This document shows positions 8,610 through 18,748 of a stretch of 64,000 nucleotides of DNA, one piece after another. This DNA comes from Candidatus Hydrogenedentota bacterium (lineage in GTDB: Bacteria; Hydrogenedentota; Hydrogenedentia; Hydrogenedentales; CAITNO01), in assembly GCA_903893795.1 (NCBI GenBank), contig CAITNO010000099.1, positions 62,001 to 126,000 of the forward strand. Reading direction: 5' to 3'. The notes beneath the pieces were generated by a model. The model was not told the origin of the DNA, did no database searches, and was given only the letters and a program-made list of their open reading frames with translations. Every line of letters begins with the position of its first letter. Position 1 is the stretch's first letter. A program made the translations under genes and the position numbers.

Positions 8610-9758
8610 TTACTTCAATTCGGGCACGTCCACCCAGGCGCGCTGTTTCCAGCTTTCGAGGCCCAGTTCTGCCAACTGCACGCCCTTGGCGCCTTCGAGG
8701 AGGTTCCATTTGAAGGGGGTGCCCAGGACGACATGCTTGAGGAAGAGTTCCCATTCGGCCTTGAAAGCATTGTCGGCCGGCTGGTTGTCGGGAACGCGCT
8801 CCCAGCCGCCGGTGAAGTCGATGGGACTGGGCACATCGGGATTCCACACGGGCTTGGGGGTGGTTGCATCGTGCTGCACGTAACATTCGCGCAGTCCTGC
8901 CACGGCGGAAGCCTTGGTGCCGTCCACCTGGATGGTGAGCAGGTCGTCGCGGCGAACGCGGGTCGCCCAGGAGGAATTGAACTGGCAGACGACGCCCGTT
9001 TTTGTCTGGAAGGTGGCGAAGGCGGCGTCATCGGCGTCGGCCTCATAGGCGGCGCCGGTCTCGTCCCAGCGTCGGGGGATGTGGTTGACCCCGAGACAGG
9101 AAACCGAGGTGACTTCGCCGAAGAGATTGTCGACGACATAGCGCCAGTGGCAGAGCATGTCCATGATAATGCCGCCGCCCTCGGCCTTTCGGTAGTTCCA
9201 GGAGGGGCGCTGCGCGGGCTGGTCTTCTCCGGTGAAGACCCAGTAGCCGAAGTTGCCCCGGACGTCCAGGATGCGGCCAAAATAGCCGGTGTCTATCAGG
9301 CGGCGCAGTTTGAGCAGGCCCGGGAGCCAGAGTTTGTCCTGCACCACGCCATGGCGCACCCCTTTGGCCTCGGCCCGGTGATAGAGGTCCAGCGCGTCGG
9401 CCACGGAGGTGGCTACCGGCTTTTCACAATAGACGTGCTTGTCGGCGGCGATGGCCTTGACGGTGAAGGCATGGCGAAGCAGCGTGGTCTGGGTGTCGAA
9501 ATAGACGCTATAGGCGGGGTCGGAAAGGACGGCGTCGAGGTCGGTCGACCAGGGCAAATCTCCGTGGGCCTGCGCAATGGCCTGAAGCTTGTCGGGATTG
9601 CGGCCGAGGAGGATGGGTTCGGGAACGATTACTTTCCCGCCGGGGATGGGGACTCCGCCCTGCTTGCGAATGGCCATAATGGACCGGGCAAGGTGCTGGT
9701 TGGTGCCCATGCGTCCGGTGACGCCGTTCAGAATAACGCCGATGCTCAAGGTTTCCAT
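8610..9758 (-). CDS. Gfo/Idh/MocA family oxidoreductase
   Basis: The 382-residue protein has an N-terminal Rossmann fold (LSIGVILNGVTGRMG) and the family signature KHVYCEKPVATS near residue 120. A C-terminal alpha/beta domain includes GGGIIMDMLCHW, in which the His is the usual active-site residue. Family members are NAD(P)-dependent dehydrogenases of sugars, inositols or their derivatives. No export signal is seen, so a cytoplasmic location is likely. The Rossmann glycine motif is slightly atypical (NGVTGRMG), as in many members of this subgroup. It is upstream of the isomerase at 7389-8213 on the same strand; the two may act in sequence on one keto-sugar. The specific substrate cannot be read from the sequence. 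Confidence 0.88.
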   Translation of the reverse strand: METLSIGVILNGVTGRMGTNQHLARSIMAIRKQGGVPIPGGKVIVPEPILLGRNPDKLQAIAQAHGDLPWSTDLDAVLSDPAYSVYFDTQTTLLRHAFTVKAIAADKHVYCEKPVATSVADALDLYHRAEAKGVRHGVVQDKLWLPGLLKLRRLIDTGYFGRILDVRGNFGYWVFTGEDQPAQRPSWNYRKAEGGGIIMDMLCHWRYVVDNLFGEVTSVSCLGVNHIPRRWDETGAAYEADADDAAFATFQTKTGVVCQFNSSWATRVRRDDLLTIQVDGTKASAVAGLRECYVQHDATTPKPVWNPDVPSPIDFTGGWERVPDNQPADNAFKAEWELFLKHVVLGTPFKWNLLEGAKGVQLAELGLESWKQRAWVDVPELK

Positions 9759-9852
9759 GTGCAGGCTCCCTGTGAAGGACTAAAGGAAGAATCCATTGTA
9801 GCAAAGCGGCCACGGCGAGTGGGACTGTTTCGGAGGAGGATTTACGAGGTGT

Positions 9853-10635
9853 TTAGTCCCGGTGTATGTGAATGCTTGAACCGTGCGTTTCCCGGATGGT
9901 CTTCCACAAGAAATGGGTGAGGGCGGTTCTGGTTTCAGAGGGGATTTTCAGGAAGGCAAGCCCTGCGCCGGAGACCGCCTGGTCGGCCGAATTGAAGGGG
10001 GAGTCGGTGGAAACCTGGGGAGCCAACCGGCACACCCTGGCGGACAACTGACAAGGCGGGGTGTTGGGGATGGTCACGTGGAGGTCCAGAACATCACCGA
10101 CGGCGATGCTCGCGGCGGACTCCAGGAAAGCGCCCTCCATGCTGAGGTTTGCAATGCGGCTTTCGATAAAATGAGTCGCGCCGGTTCGCTTTATCTTGGC
10201 TGGCAACGGGACATTGACGCGCCAGCCGCGGCGGTGGAAATTGGCGCCGGCGTTGGGATTGCGACGGAGCACCACGTTGCGTCCCAGCGAATTGGGCGGG
10301 TTCAGCACCTGCATCCAATACAGGGTGAATCCGCGGGGCACAGGACACCCGATGGGGACCACGACCCCTTTCTGGATAATAAGGTCCGGACCAAGATTGA
10401 TCGTTATCATGTCCTGGTCATGGCTTTGCACGCGCACGGACACCCGTTCGCCATGCACAAAGAGCCATAAGCGCTGTCCGGTTCTGAATATCGACGCCAC
10501 GGGCATCCAATCCTGTTTGGGAGTTAAGTTTAATGTAACAGGGGAAGATCCCCATTGCAAGGTTGACCAGCCTTGGCTTTGCCGCATGGGGAGGAGTTCT
10601 CCGATGCGGAAATGAGCTGTAGAAGAGCGTTTCAT
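9853..10635 (-). CDS. PilZ domain protein (YcgR-like architecture)
   Basis: The 260-residue product has an N-terminal YcgR/YpfA-like beta region (VWLFVHGERVSVRVQSHDQD) followed by a PilZ domain. The domain contains RRGWRVNVPLPAKI, whose arginines match the c-di-GMP-binding RxxxR motif, and IANLSMEGAFLE, matching the (D/N)xSxxG motif. Such proteins bind cyclic-di-GMP and adjust motility, secretion or exopolysaccharide synthesis. The start at 10635 (MKRSSTAHF) is chosen because relatives begin shortly before this region; an in-frame start at 10707 would add 24 residues. No flagellar genes are near. It is divergent from the small membrane protein at 10766. Confidence 0.75.
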   Translation of the reverse strand: MKRSSTAHFRIGELLPMRQSQGWSTLQWGSSPVTLNLTPKQDWMPVASIFRTGQRLWLFVHGERVSVRVQSHDQDMITINLGPDLIIQKGVVVPIGCPVPRGFTLYWMQVLNPPNSLGRNVVLRRNPNAGANFHRRGWRVNVPLPAKIKRTGATHFIESRIANLSMEGAFLESAASIAVGDVLDLHVTIPNTPPCQLSARVCRLAPQVSTDSPFNSADQAVSGAGLAFLKIPSETRTALTHFLWKTIRETHGSSIHIHRD

Positions 10636-10765
10636 GCTCGGGGGCTTGTCCCAAAGCGTGCAGAGAGGTACACTCTGGTCCGGGTAGCACTTGGACAAAA
10701 GCCCCACAATGTGACTTGTCTCAAGGGAAAAACAGGGTGTTTAGTCGGTAGAGGAAGAAGAACTG

Positions 10766-10951
10766 ATGGATGCGATACAGCACCTCACGCGCACAAGAGC
10801 GGTCACGGTCCGGATATTCGTATTCGCCGTGCTTGCTTTCTTCCTGGTGCATGGCCTGTTTGGATTTGTCAGGCGGCATATGGGGACGACGGGCAAGGAA
10901 CATGCTGTGAATATGCCCAGCCCATTTGACGCCGTCCAGGGACGTCAATAA
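10766..10951 (+). CDS. Small single-pass membrane protein, coupled to the next gene
   Basis: The 61-residue product has one hydrophobic segment (IFVFAVLAFFLVHGLFGFV, about residues 17-35) flanked by basic residues, then a polar C-terminal tail. No family is recognised. Purine-rich sequence (GAGGAAGAAG) precedes the ATG. Its stop overlaps the start of the following gene as TAATG, which argues for translational coupling and for it being a real gene. It may be an accessory subunit of the large membrane protein encoded next; this is inference from coupling alone. Confidence 0.6.
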   Translation: MDAIQHLTRTRAVTVRIFVFAVLAFFLVHGLFGFVRRHMGTTGKEHAVNMPSPFDAVQGRQ

Positions 10952-12792
10952 TGGCACCTGAGCGTTCCGGCATGGGAAGCCGTTGGGTGTTTGGCAGTGT
11001 CTATGTTGCCGCTATGGCCTGGCCTTGGGGCGCTTACCAGAACATCTACTGGGGTTGGGGACTCTTTTCTATTGCCTGTGTCGCGTTGACGCTGTCTCTC
11101 ATCACGTTTTGGGTTCGGCAGGGACGGCCCAACATACCCTTTGATCTGCTCTGGCCAGCATTGCTCTTGGGCGGGTGCGCCGCTGTACTGTGGACGAATG
11201 GAGACCGGGCATCTTCTGGCAGTCTCGCGGCCGGGAGCGGAGCATTCCTGCTGGCGGTCTTTGGCGCGACAAACCAGATGGTGGTTTATCGCGCGCTGGC
11301 GCTGTCGTCGCTATCTGCCGTGGCCGTGGCCGTCCTGACCGTATTGGCCGAATTCAACAAGGTCTTTCCCACCTTCTTCGCGATGCCAGGTGGAGCCGTG
11401 GGCGCCGGGCAGACTCACCTTGCTGATTTGTTGATACTTCTTGCTTGGTCAACCGTTGTCGCGTCCGCGCTCTTTGTGGGGAGACGGAACATCCGGTGGA
11501 AATTGGGGGCATGGCTGTTGCCGCTCGTTTCACTATGTTGCGGAATAGCTTTCTACGCCCTTGCGCGGCGGTTAACGGGCGACTTTACTGCGTGGAACCC
11601 CGGTTACAGTCTGCTCGCCTTTCCCGCGTTGCCGCTGGTCTTGCTGTGCCTCTACCTGAGTTCCCGCGCCGTTGCGCGGGTGTTTGTCCTCGCCGAACCG
11701 GGTATGCTAAGCACGCCGGTTTGCCTTGGCGGGCTGGTGCTGCTGTTTTCCCTGGCGCATGCTTTCATTGGACAGTTTCCCTCGACGGGACTGTGCTTCA
11801 CTTTTGGTCTTATTACCGCGCTGGGGGTGCAACGAACCCTTCGTGATACCGAAGCGGTTAAGACGGGTTGGGCATGGGTCCTGGTTGTTCCGGTGCTTGC
11901 CGCCCACGCATTTATGCTCTTTCCCGGCGACAGTAGAGATTATGTGAGGCAGGCGCAGGAGACAAGGGCAAAAGGGGGCATTCAGGCGGCGGAGGATTAT
12001 CTGGGGCTTGTGCTGCGGCGCTTTCCCGGAGAGGCGGCGGCCCGTCTGGAAGTGGCTAAACTGGAATTGGAACAGGGGCAGACCGAAGCGGCCGCAGATA
12101 CCTTCCTCGCCGTGGTTAGGGAGGGCCGGGCCCAAAACGTATTCAGCAAACCCAATGAACAGGATCTGAGCCGGTTTCTTGCCTTGTTGAAACAACGGGC
12201 AGAGGGCGCATCCGGAATTGCTTATGAGCGCTGCCTCGTTGGTGCCGGTCGGATGGAAGAGGCTGTGAAGGCGCTCAGAGGGCGGGTGGCCGTTTCTTCA
12301 GACCAGGGGGGCATTGACCCGGGTGTGGACGTCGAACCCCTGCGGCAGGCTTTGGGGGGGCTTCTCGGCGCCAAGGTGGGGGACACGTTGTTTTCGGGTT
12401 GGTCCGCGCCGGAGTTGGCGGCCTGTCTAAAACTGTGCGGCCCTTATTGCCAAACAATACAGGCCCCGGAGGGCGTTCCAAGGCAATACCTGCCGGCGGT
12501 GCTGACGGCACGGCCGCTTCACGACGGCAGGATGGTAACGGTTTTCTATCCAGGGGGACAATGCGGACGGTTCTGGCGGATGAACGCATGCAATGGAGAA
12601 ACGCCCGGTGAGGGGGAGACTTGGTGGCTGGACACGGTTTTGGACGGCGACACCGGGGAATGGTACGCGCCCCTTGCCGGTTCTGCTGATGTGCGGTTTG
12701 GCGGCGAACTTAGTGTGTCCCTGCTCGAAGACGCGTTGCTGGACTGCGGTCCCGGGGCGGGCGGATGGGCGGTATTGTGCCTCTTGCCTTGA
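10951..12792 (+). CDS. Polytopic membrane protein with C-terminal TPR-like region (O-antigen ligase-like layout)
   Basis: The 613-residue protein has about ten hydrophobic segments in its first 330 residues. A helical-repeat region resembling TPRs follows (AAEDYLGLVLRRFPGEAAARLEVAKLE), and then about 180 soluble residues rich in Gly and Trp. Many hydrophobic helices followed by TPRs are typical of O-antigen ligase/polymerase-like proteins, but I do not see a decisive Wzy/WaaL motif, so function is open. The C-terminal domain is not recognised. It starts within the stop of the 61-residue membrane protein (TAATG) and probably depends on its translation. No glycosyltransferase is adjacent. Confidence 0.65.
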   Translation: MAPERSGMGSRWVFGSVYVAAMAWPWGAYQNIYWGWGLFSIACVALTLSLITFWVRQGRPNIPFDLLWPALLLGGCAAVLWTNGDRASSGSLAAGSGAFLLAVFGATNQMVVYRALALSSLSAVAVAVLTVLAEFNKVFPTFFAMPGGAVGAGQTHLADLLILLAWSTVVASALFVGRRNIRWKLGAWLLPLVSLCCGIAFYALARRLTGDFTAWNPGYSLLAFPALPLVLLCLYLSSRAVARVFVLAEPGMLSTPVCLGGLVLLFSLAHAFIGQFPSTGLCFTFGLITALGVQRTLRDTEAVKTGWAWVLVVPVLAAHAFMLFPGDSRDYVRQAQETRAKGGIQAAEDYLGLVLRRFPGEAAARLEVAKLELEQGQTEAAADTFLAVVREGRAQNVFSKPNEQDLSRFLALLKQRAEGASGIAYERCLVGAGRMEEAVKALRGRVAVSSDQGGIDPGVDVEPLRQALGGLLGAKVGDTLFSGWSAPELAACLKLCGPYCQTIQAPEGVPRQYLPAVLTARPLHDGRMVTVFYPGGQCGRFWRMNACNGETPGEGETWWLDTVLDGDTGEWYAPLAGSADVRFGGELSVSLLEDALLDCGPGAGGWAVLCLLP

Positions 12793-12849
12793 CCGCACTG
12801 GCGGGCGGATGGCAGAATAGGCCTTCATCAATCAGGAAAGGAATGCGTA

Positions 12850-13455
12850 ATGGGCATTGCATGGATACGTGGTGACGAGGAAGAGGGTTGCGGCAGCAAA
12901 GAGGGCAAGGAACAGCCCATGATGTCCCGCATGCTCCAGTCGCGTCTGGTGATGGTGGCGGGTGAAGTGGACCCGGACCTGGCGGAGCGTGTTGTCAGCC
13001 AGTTGCTTGTGCTGGACGGCATTTCGCAGGAACCGATAAAGGTCGTCATCAGCTCCCCCGGGGGGCATGTCGATTCGGGTTACGCCATTCATGACGTCAT
13101 GCGTTTCATTGCGTCTCCGGTAGTGGCGATTGGCGTGGGCTGGGTGGCCAGCATTGCCGTGCCCATTCTGCTGGGCGCCCCGAAGGAACGGCGCTTTACT
13201 CTTCCGAACACACGCTTCCTGCTGCACCAGCCGAGCGGCGGTGCCGGCGGTCAGGCTTCCGACATACGCATCGAGGCCCAGGAGATTCTGAAGATCCGCA
13301 AGCGCATCAATGAACTGATCGCCTTTGAAACGGGCCAGGACATGGAAAAGGTCGGGCGCGACAGCGACCGCAATTTCTGGATGAGCGCCGAAGAGGCGCT
13401 GGCCTACGGCCTGGTGGCCCGCATCATTTCCAACGTGGGCGAGATCGGCAAATAG
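12850..13455 (+). CDS. clpP: ClpP-family serine peptidase (Clp protease proteolytic subunit-like)
   Basis: The 201-residue protein has the ClpP fold: VMVAGEVDPDLAERVVSQLLVLD, IKVVISSPGGHVDSGYAIHD, nucleophile Ser101 in GWVASIAV, His126 in LLHQPSGG, and the acidic residue in the RDSDRNFWMSAEEALAYGLV region. The catalytic triad is therefore intact. The usual GxAASM around the serine reads GWVASIA, and an extra acidic/Cys-containing N-terminal stretch of about 25 residues precedes the core, so this may be a paralogue rather than the housekeeping ClpP. No clpX, clpA or tig is adjacent. GGAA lies 7 bases before the ATG. The chamber peptidase needs an AAA+ partner encoded elsewhere. Confidence 0.83.
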   Translation: MGIAWIRGDEEEGCGSKEGKEQPMMSRMLQSRLVMVAGEVDPDLAERVVSQLLVLDGISQEPIKVVISSPGGHVDSGYAIHDVMRFIASPVVAIGVGWVASIAVPILLGAPKERRFTLPNTRFLLHQPSGGAGGQASDIRIEAQEILKIRKRINELIAFETGQDMEKVGRDSDRNFWMSAEEALAYGLVARIISNVGEIGK

Positions 13456-13470
13456 GCAGCGGCGGGCCGG

Positions 13471-16400
13471 TCACTCGCGGACGGCAGCACAGGCGGCGGA
13501 GTGGATGCGCCGGTAGGCACCATGCACGGCGGCGCGCATTTTCTGGATGGGTTCCATGATGTTGCCGTCGATGTGCAGCCGCGCCGCAAGCTGGGCGCGC
13601 ACCTCCAAATCCTCCGGCAGCTTGCTGGTGGAAGATCCGTTCATCATGCGGACCCGGTTGATGACGCGCCGGTAGAATTCATAGGCCTCGGCCAGCACTG
13701 CACAGTCATCCGGGTCGGCGAGCGCCTGTTCCCTCAGATGGTCCAGCACCTTGAACACGCCGCCCCATTTGAGTTTGGGGTGTGTGGCCACGTGCTGAAG
13801 CTGAAGGATGCGCGTCGCGTACTCCACTTCGGCCAGTCCCCCTTCGTGGCGTTTCAGATCATGCGCAGGGGCGGCTGAGGCCATTTTTGCGCGCAATTCC
13901 TCGATGCGGTCCAGGGTTTCCAGGTTGAGGGGCATGGAAAAGGCGATGTCGCGGGCCACCTGGTCGATGTGGGCCGCGAAATCGGGGTCTCCCGCGACGG
14001 CCCTCACCTTCATCAGGGCGAAGCGCTCCTGCGGTTGTGCCTCCTCGGTGTAATATTGCGCAAGGCGGCGGTCCGTGATGGACAGCACCCCTTGCTTCCG
14101 TCGGGACGCAGCCGGGCGTCGATGTCATAGAGAATGCCATTTCTCGTCGGTTCTTTGAGGCTCTTGAGCGTGTGGGAGGCGATGGCGGGGAAATACTCGG
14201 TGTCGGAATAGATGCCGGGCTGGCCGGGCGCATCGCTGTGCTCATGGACAAACACCAGGTCCAGGTCGCTCCCATAGCCCATCTCGCGGCCGCCGAACTT
14301 GCCCAGCGCCAGAATGGCAAACTTTCGCGGATTGGCCCCGTAGCGGGCCTCGACCGCCGCGCGGGCTTTTTTGAGTGCGTTGGCCAGAATTACCTCGGCC
14401 AGAACGGTCAGTTCATCGCCGACATCGGCCACGGAAATGTCCTGAACCAGTTCGCGCAGGGCGACTTTGAGCATCTCTCCGTCGCGAAGACGGTAGGCTG
14501 CGGCATCGGGGTGGGTGGCCAGTTCCAATCCGTCCAGCTCCTGATTGAGGGACTCACGGGTGGAGGGCGCCGCGAAAGCGCTGGGCGTGCCCACGAGGTC
14601 GAGCAGGCTGATGTCGCGCACCAGAATGGAGCAAAGGTAATCGCTGTTGGCGATGAGCGTGGTGAGATAGCGGCACAGCGGCGGATTGCAGCGGAGCAGG
14701 TCGTAGAGCGTGCCCGGGGCGGGAAGCTTGGCGAGTATCTGCCCCATGCGCAGGAGCGTGGTGTCGGGGGAGGGCACGGACGCGAACGCCTCCAGGAGGG
14801 CCGGGGTTATGATGGCAAAGTATTGCGCCACTTCGCGCGTAAAACGGCCCCGCTCGGGGCCGTTGGCCAGCAGGAGCAGTTCCGCGCGGGCCCGTTCCGG
14901 GTCCTGAAATCCGGCCTCGCGCAGCTTTTCTAAACCGACCGGGGCGGCCACCTGCGGGTCAAGCAACTCGGCCACCCAGAGATTTCCGGCCCCCTTGGAG
15001 GCCAGGAATCGCTCCAGGATGTTTCTCGTTTCCCCGGTGTTTTCACGGTAAACGCGCATGAAAGATGCTCCGTCTGAATAGCCCAGTTTTCGGGCGAACT
15101 GGTCAAGTTCTTCCGCCTGTTCGGGCAGTGCGTGTATCTGCTGGCCGCCTTCAATCTGGAGCCGGTGTTCGGCTTTGCGGAGGAACACATAATTTCGCGC
15201 CAGCGAGACGGCCTCGAAGGGGCTGAGGCTCTGCCGTTCGCCCAGGGCTTGAATGGCCTCCAGGGTGTTCTTGGTGCGGTATTCGGGCCAGCGGCCGCCG
15301 TTGAGCAGTTGCAGCATCTGCACGGTGAACTCGATGTCGCGAATCCCGCCGCGGCCAAGTTTCACTTCCCTTTCGGTTTTTCCCTGGTCCGCTGTGCGGG
15401 CCTCCGTCTGGCGCTTGACCTGGCGGATGTCTTCCAGCGTGGCGTCGTCGAAATAGCGCGGAAAGATGAAGGGGCGCAGTTCCTCCAGCAGTGATGCGCC
15501 AAGTTCTATGTCGCCCGCGCAGGGGCGGGCCTTGATAAGCGCCTGCCGTTCCCAGGCGCGGCCATGGTTCATGTAGTAGTCCAGCACCTGTTCACAGGCC
15601 GAGGCCAGGGGGCCGCTTTTGCCGAAGGGCCGGAGGCGCATGTCCACGCGGAAGACAAAGCCCTCGCGGGTGGCTTCCGAGACCGCCTTAATGATGAGTT
15701 CGCCCAGTTTGTTGAAATAGCCCTCATTGGTGAGCTTGCCGGTGGAACCGCCGGTGGTTTCGCCGTGGTCGCTGTAAATGAACAGCAGGTCGATGTCCGA
15801 ACTGAAATTGAGTTCCCTGCCGCCAAGCTTGCCCATGCCGAAGACCACGAAGGATGCCGGGACGGCATCGCCGGAACCGTCGGCTGCGGCCTGCATGGGT
15901 TTGCCGAATTTCGGCGCCAGTTGAAGTTCGGCGGCTTCGATGGCGGCCTCTATGGCCGTATCCGCCAGATTGGAAATATCCTCCGCCACCGATGCAAAGG
16001 GCTGGTGAAGGCATACTTCGCGCGTGGCGATGCGCAGAATCTCCCGCCTGCCGAATCGGCGCAGTGCCGTGCAGAATTCTGAGAAATCGGACACGTTGCG
16101 AAGCACGCGGTGAAGGTCGCCCAACATCTCCTGCACGCTGCGCGCACGGTCCAGCGATGCCTCCTCCCAAAGCCATGAGGCATATTCCGGATTGCGGCAC
16201 AGAATATCGGTCATGAGCCGGCTTTGGTAGAAAAGCGTTGTGAGCATGTCCAGATAGAGGGGACTGGCGAGGACGAGGGATGCCTCCATCTTGGGAGAGA
16301 GGCAGCGTTCCACAAACCTGGTCATGCCGACAAGGGAGCGCAGCGGGTCGCCGGTCTCAAGCGTGGCACTGGCAACGGCCTGCGCGAAGTCTTCCCCGGC

Positions 16401-16478
16401 AAGTTCTGTCAGTGCGGCAAGCGCCTGGCAGGCCTGTTCCGGGTCTGAATATAGGGTGTGTTTGGGCGGGCAATCCAT
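13471..16478 (-). pseudogene. glnE: Glutamine synthetase adenylyltransferase/deadenylylase GlnE, split by a one-base frameshift
   Basis: GlnE adenylylates and deadenylylates glutamine synthetase according to the PII state. The first part (16478 to about 14090) holds the N-terminal nucleotidyltransferase domain, with GMGKLGGRELNFSSDIDLLF, the regulatory linker and the start of the second transferase domain (GKFGGREMGYGSDLDLVF, YDIDARLRPDGSKG). Homology then jumps to the other frame at VLSITDRRLAQYYTEEAQPQERF and continues to 13471. The break coincides with a run of four C at 14088-14091 where five would restore the frame, giving about 1000 residues, close to the usual GlnE length. Every expected domain is present, so this is either a recent mutation or a consensus error. 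GGAG lies 8 bases before the ATG at 16478. Confidence 0.9.
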
Positions 16479-16669
16479 GTTTAGTTTCTCCGGCGCGGCA
16501 AGTATACCCCACGGAGATATGGGAGGTATAGAGGGTCAATCATATCCCGAGTTCACAGGGCGTGCGTGGAAAGGCGGCGCATACCACATTGCGCCGTGGT
16601 CGGTTCTTTTCATACCATGGTTTTGGTCGAGGTGACCAATAGTCCGCACAAACTGGGAGTATACGAGCC

Positions 16670-18532
16670 ATGCGTAGAATAGTCGCTGTGTCAGGATTAA
16701 TTGCCTTGCTGGTCTGCGCAGGCTGCGCGACCGGATCGAAACCCGCCGCTGCTCCAGGGGCAAAACAGCCGACAGTGCCCACTCAGGCTCCCGTGGCCAA
16801 ACAATTGCCCAAGCCGGAGACGGTGATTTTGCTGCCAATGCCGCGAAACATCGTATTCGCGCCGGACGGGTCGGCGGTGGTCGTGAAAGGCAAAGTGGAC
16901 ACCAAGATAGATGTGATCGCCATGCCGTATGACCAAGGGTATGTGCTGTGCATTGACGGTACAGGCGCGGTAGCGATTCAGGGCCACGATGAAGCCGGTG
17001 TGTTCTACGGGCGGCAGACCTTGAAACAGTTGGAACGGCAGTATGAGGGCACGGGGAAATTGCCGGTGGTTCACATAGGGGACTGGCCCGATTTCCCGAA
17101 CCGCGGGGCCATGCTGGACGTGGCGCGGGATAAGGTGCCCACCATGGACACGCTCCGCCAACTGGTGGACATGTTTGCCGAGATGAAATTTAACCAGCTC
17201 CAGCTTTACACCGAACACACCTTTGCCTACAAGGGCCACGAGATTGTCTGGAAAGACGCTTCGCCCATGACGCCGGAAGACATCCGGACGCTGGATGCCT
17301 ATTGCCGCGAACGCTTCATCGAGCTTGTGCCGAACCAGAACTCTTTCGGGCACATGGAACGCTGGCTTTCCCATCTGGAGTACGCCAAGTACGCCGAGAA
17401 GCCGGGCGGCAGCGACCTTTGCCCGGTGGACCCGGCCTGCGTGGAGCTGCTGCGGGGCATGTATGACGACCTCCTTCCGAATTTCACCAGTAAACAGGTC
17501 AACGTGGGATGCGATGAGACCGCAAGCATCGGCAAGGGACGCAGCAAAGACGCGGCGAACAAGATTGGCGAAGGCCGTGTTTATCTGAACTTTATCAAAG
17601 AAATTCAGAAGCTGGCTCAGGCTCACGGCAAGACGATGCAGTTCTGGGGCGACATCATCATGGAACACCCGGAACTGATTCCCGAACTGCCCCCCAACGT
17701 GGTTGCCATGGAGTGGGGCTATGAGGCCAACCATCCCTTCCTGGCCCACGGCAAGAAATTCGCTGCGGCGAACATTCCGTACTATGTCGTTCCGGGGACG
17801 TCCAGTTGGAACTCACTACTGGGCCGCACCGACAACGCCTTGGAAAACCTACGCAATGCCGCGTTCAACGGATTTGCCAACGGGTCCAAGGGTTTCCTGG
17901 TGACAGACTGGGGTGACGGCGGCCACTGGCAGTTCATCCCTGTTTCCTTCGCGCCCTTTGCTTACGGTGCGGCATTGAGCTGGGCCATGGACGCGAACAA
18001 AGACCTGCCGCTGGCCCGGGCGCTCGACGCCCATGTATTCCAGGATGCGGCGGGAATTATGGGGCAGGCCGCGCTCGACTTGGGCAACGCCCACCTCAAG
18101 ACGAATGTGACGATCGGCAACAGCTCGGTATATTACGCCCTGCTGTCCAGTTCGACGCAGGGTTCGCCCTCCAAGGGCAGCCTGAAGGCTATGACTGTGG
18201 AAAGTGTGGATGCTGCCAACAAGGCCATCGATGGGGCGTTGGCGAGAATCAACCAGTCAAAGATGGTCCGCCCCGATGCAGCCACCGTTGTTGCGGAGTT
18301 CAACAACGACGCCGCGCTCGCCAAGATTGCCCTGCGACTCGGCCGGGAGCGTATCACCTGCGGTGATGTGGGAACCCTTCAATTGCCCTCCGACAAGAAA
18401 AAGGCCATCGCACAAGACCTGCAAAAGACGGTCGAAGAATTCAAGAAGCTGTGGCTCGTGAGGAACAGGCCCGGCGGTTTGGCGGACAGCACGTCACGGT
18501 TGCAAGGGTTGGTGGACCAGCTTAACAAGTAA
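16670..18532 (+). CDS. Glycoside hydrolase family 20-like lipoprotein (beta-N-acetylhexosaminidase type)
   Basis: The 620-residue protein starts with a lipoprotein signal (MRRIVAVSGLIALLVCAGC, lipobox ending at Cys). An N-terminal GH20b-like domain includes GHDEAGVFYGRQTLKQL. The TIM barrel begins at WPDFPNRGAMLDVARDKVP, contains ELVPNQNSFGHMERWL, and has the catalytic Asp282-Glu283 pair in VGCDET. GH20 enzymes release beta-linked N-acetylhexosamines by substrate-assisted catalysis. Lipidation suggests outer-membrane or periplasmic placement. A C-terminal helical region of about 150 residues is unassigned. The gene stands alone and is divergent from glnE. Substrate could be chitin, glycan or peptidoglycan fragments. 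Confidence 0.85.
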   Translation: MRRIVAVSGLIALLVCAGCATGSKPAAAPGAKQPTVPTQAPVAKQLPKPETVILLPMPRNIVFAPDGSAVVVKGKVDTKIDVIAMPYDQGYVLCIDGTGAVAIQGHDEAGVFYGRQTLKQLERQYEGTGKLPVVHIGDWPDFPNRGAMLDVARDKVPTMDTLRQLVDMFAEMKFNQLQLYTEHTFAYKGHEIVWKDASPMTPEDIRTLDAYCRERFIELVPNQNSFGHMERWLSHLEYAKYAEKPGGSDLCPVDPACVELLRGMYDDLLPNFTSKQVNVGCDETASIGKGRSKDAANKIGEGRVYLNFIKEIQKLAQAHGKTMQFWGDIIMEHPELIPELPPNVVAMEWGYEANHPFLAHGKKFAAANIPYYVVPGTSSWNSLLGRTDNALENLRNAAFNGFANGSKGFLVTDWGDGGHWQFIPVSFAPFAYGAALSWAMDANKDLPLARALDAHVFQDAAGIMGQAALDLGNAHLKTNVTIGNSSVYYALLSSSTQGSPSKGSLKAMTVESVDAANKAIDGALARINQSKMVRPDAATVVAEFNNDAALAKIALRLGRERITCGDVGTLQLPSDKKKAIAQDLQKTVEEFKKLWLVRNRPGGLADSTSRLQGLVDQLNK

Positions 18533-18594
18533 CGGTTTTGGAGAGCCCCCGAGAGACCTTGGTGGAAAGCATCATCATGTTGACTGGTAATTTA

Positions 18595-18632
18595 TACGGA
18601 GATTCATGCCGGAAATTGCGGAGTCTCCCGTA
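18595..18632 (+). terminator. Rho-independent terminator after the GH20 gene
   Basis: A stem of TACGG-AGA against TCTCCCGTA, with one bulge, encloses a loop of about 21 bases. It is followed directly by TTTTGTT, about 60 bases after the stop codon. Confidence 0.6.
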
Positions 18633-18748
18633 TTTTGTTAACATTGACACATAAATCAATGGTCAGCCCCACTCAGTCAGGAGAGAAGAGCACTGCTGTG
18701 GCTCTTTCCGTGCCGGGAGTCTAGGGGTGATGATAAACGGAGTTATGT

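Noticed and set aside
8487-9920. A plus-strand open frame across the Gfo/Idh/MocA gene
   Set aside because: The minus-strand reading has the full dehydrogenase signature; the plus reading shows none.
14085-14095. Programmed ribosomal frameshift in glnE
   Set aside because: The site is not a canonical X-XXY-YYZ slippery heptamer, and GlnE is not known to use frameshifting; an indel is simpler.
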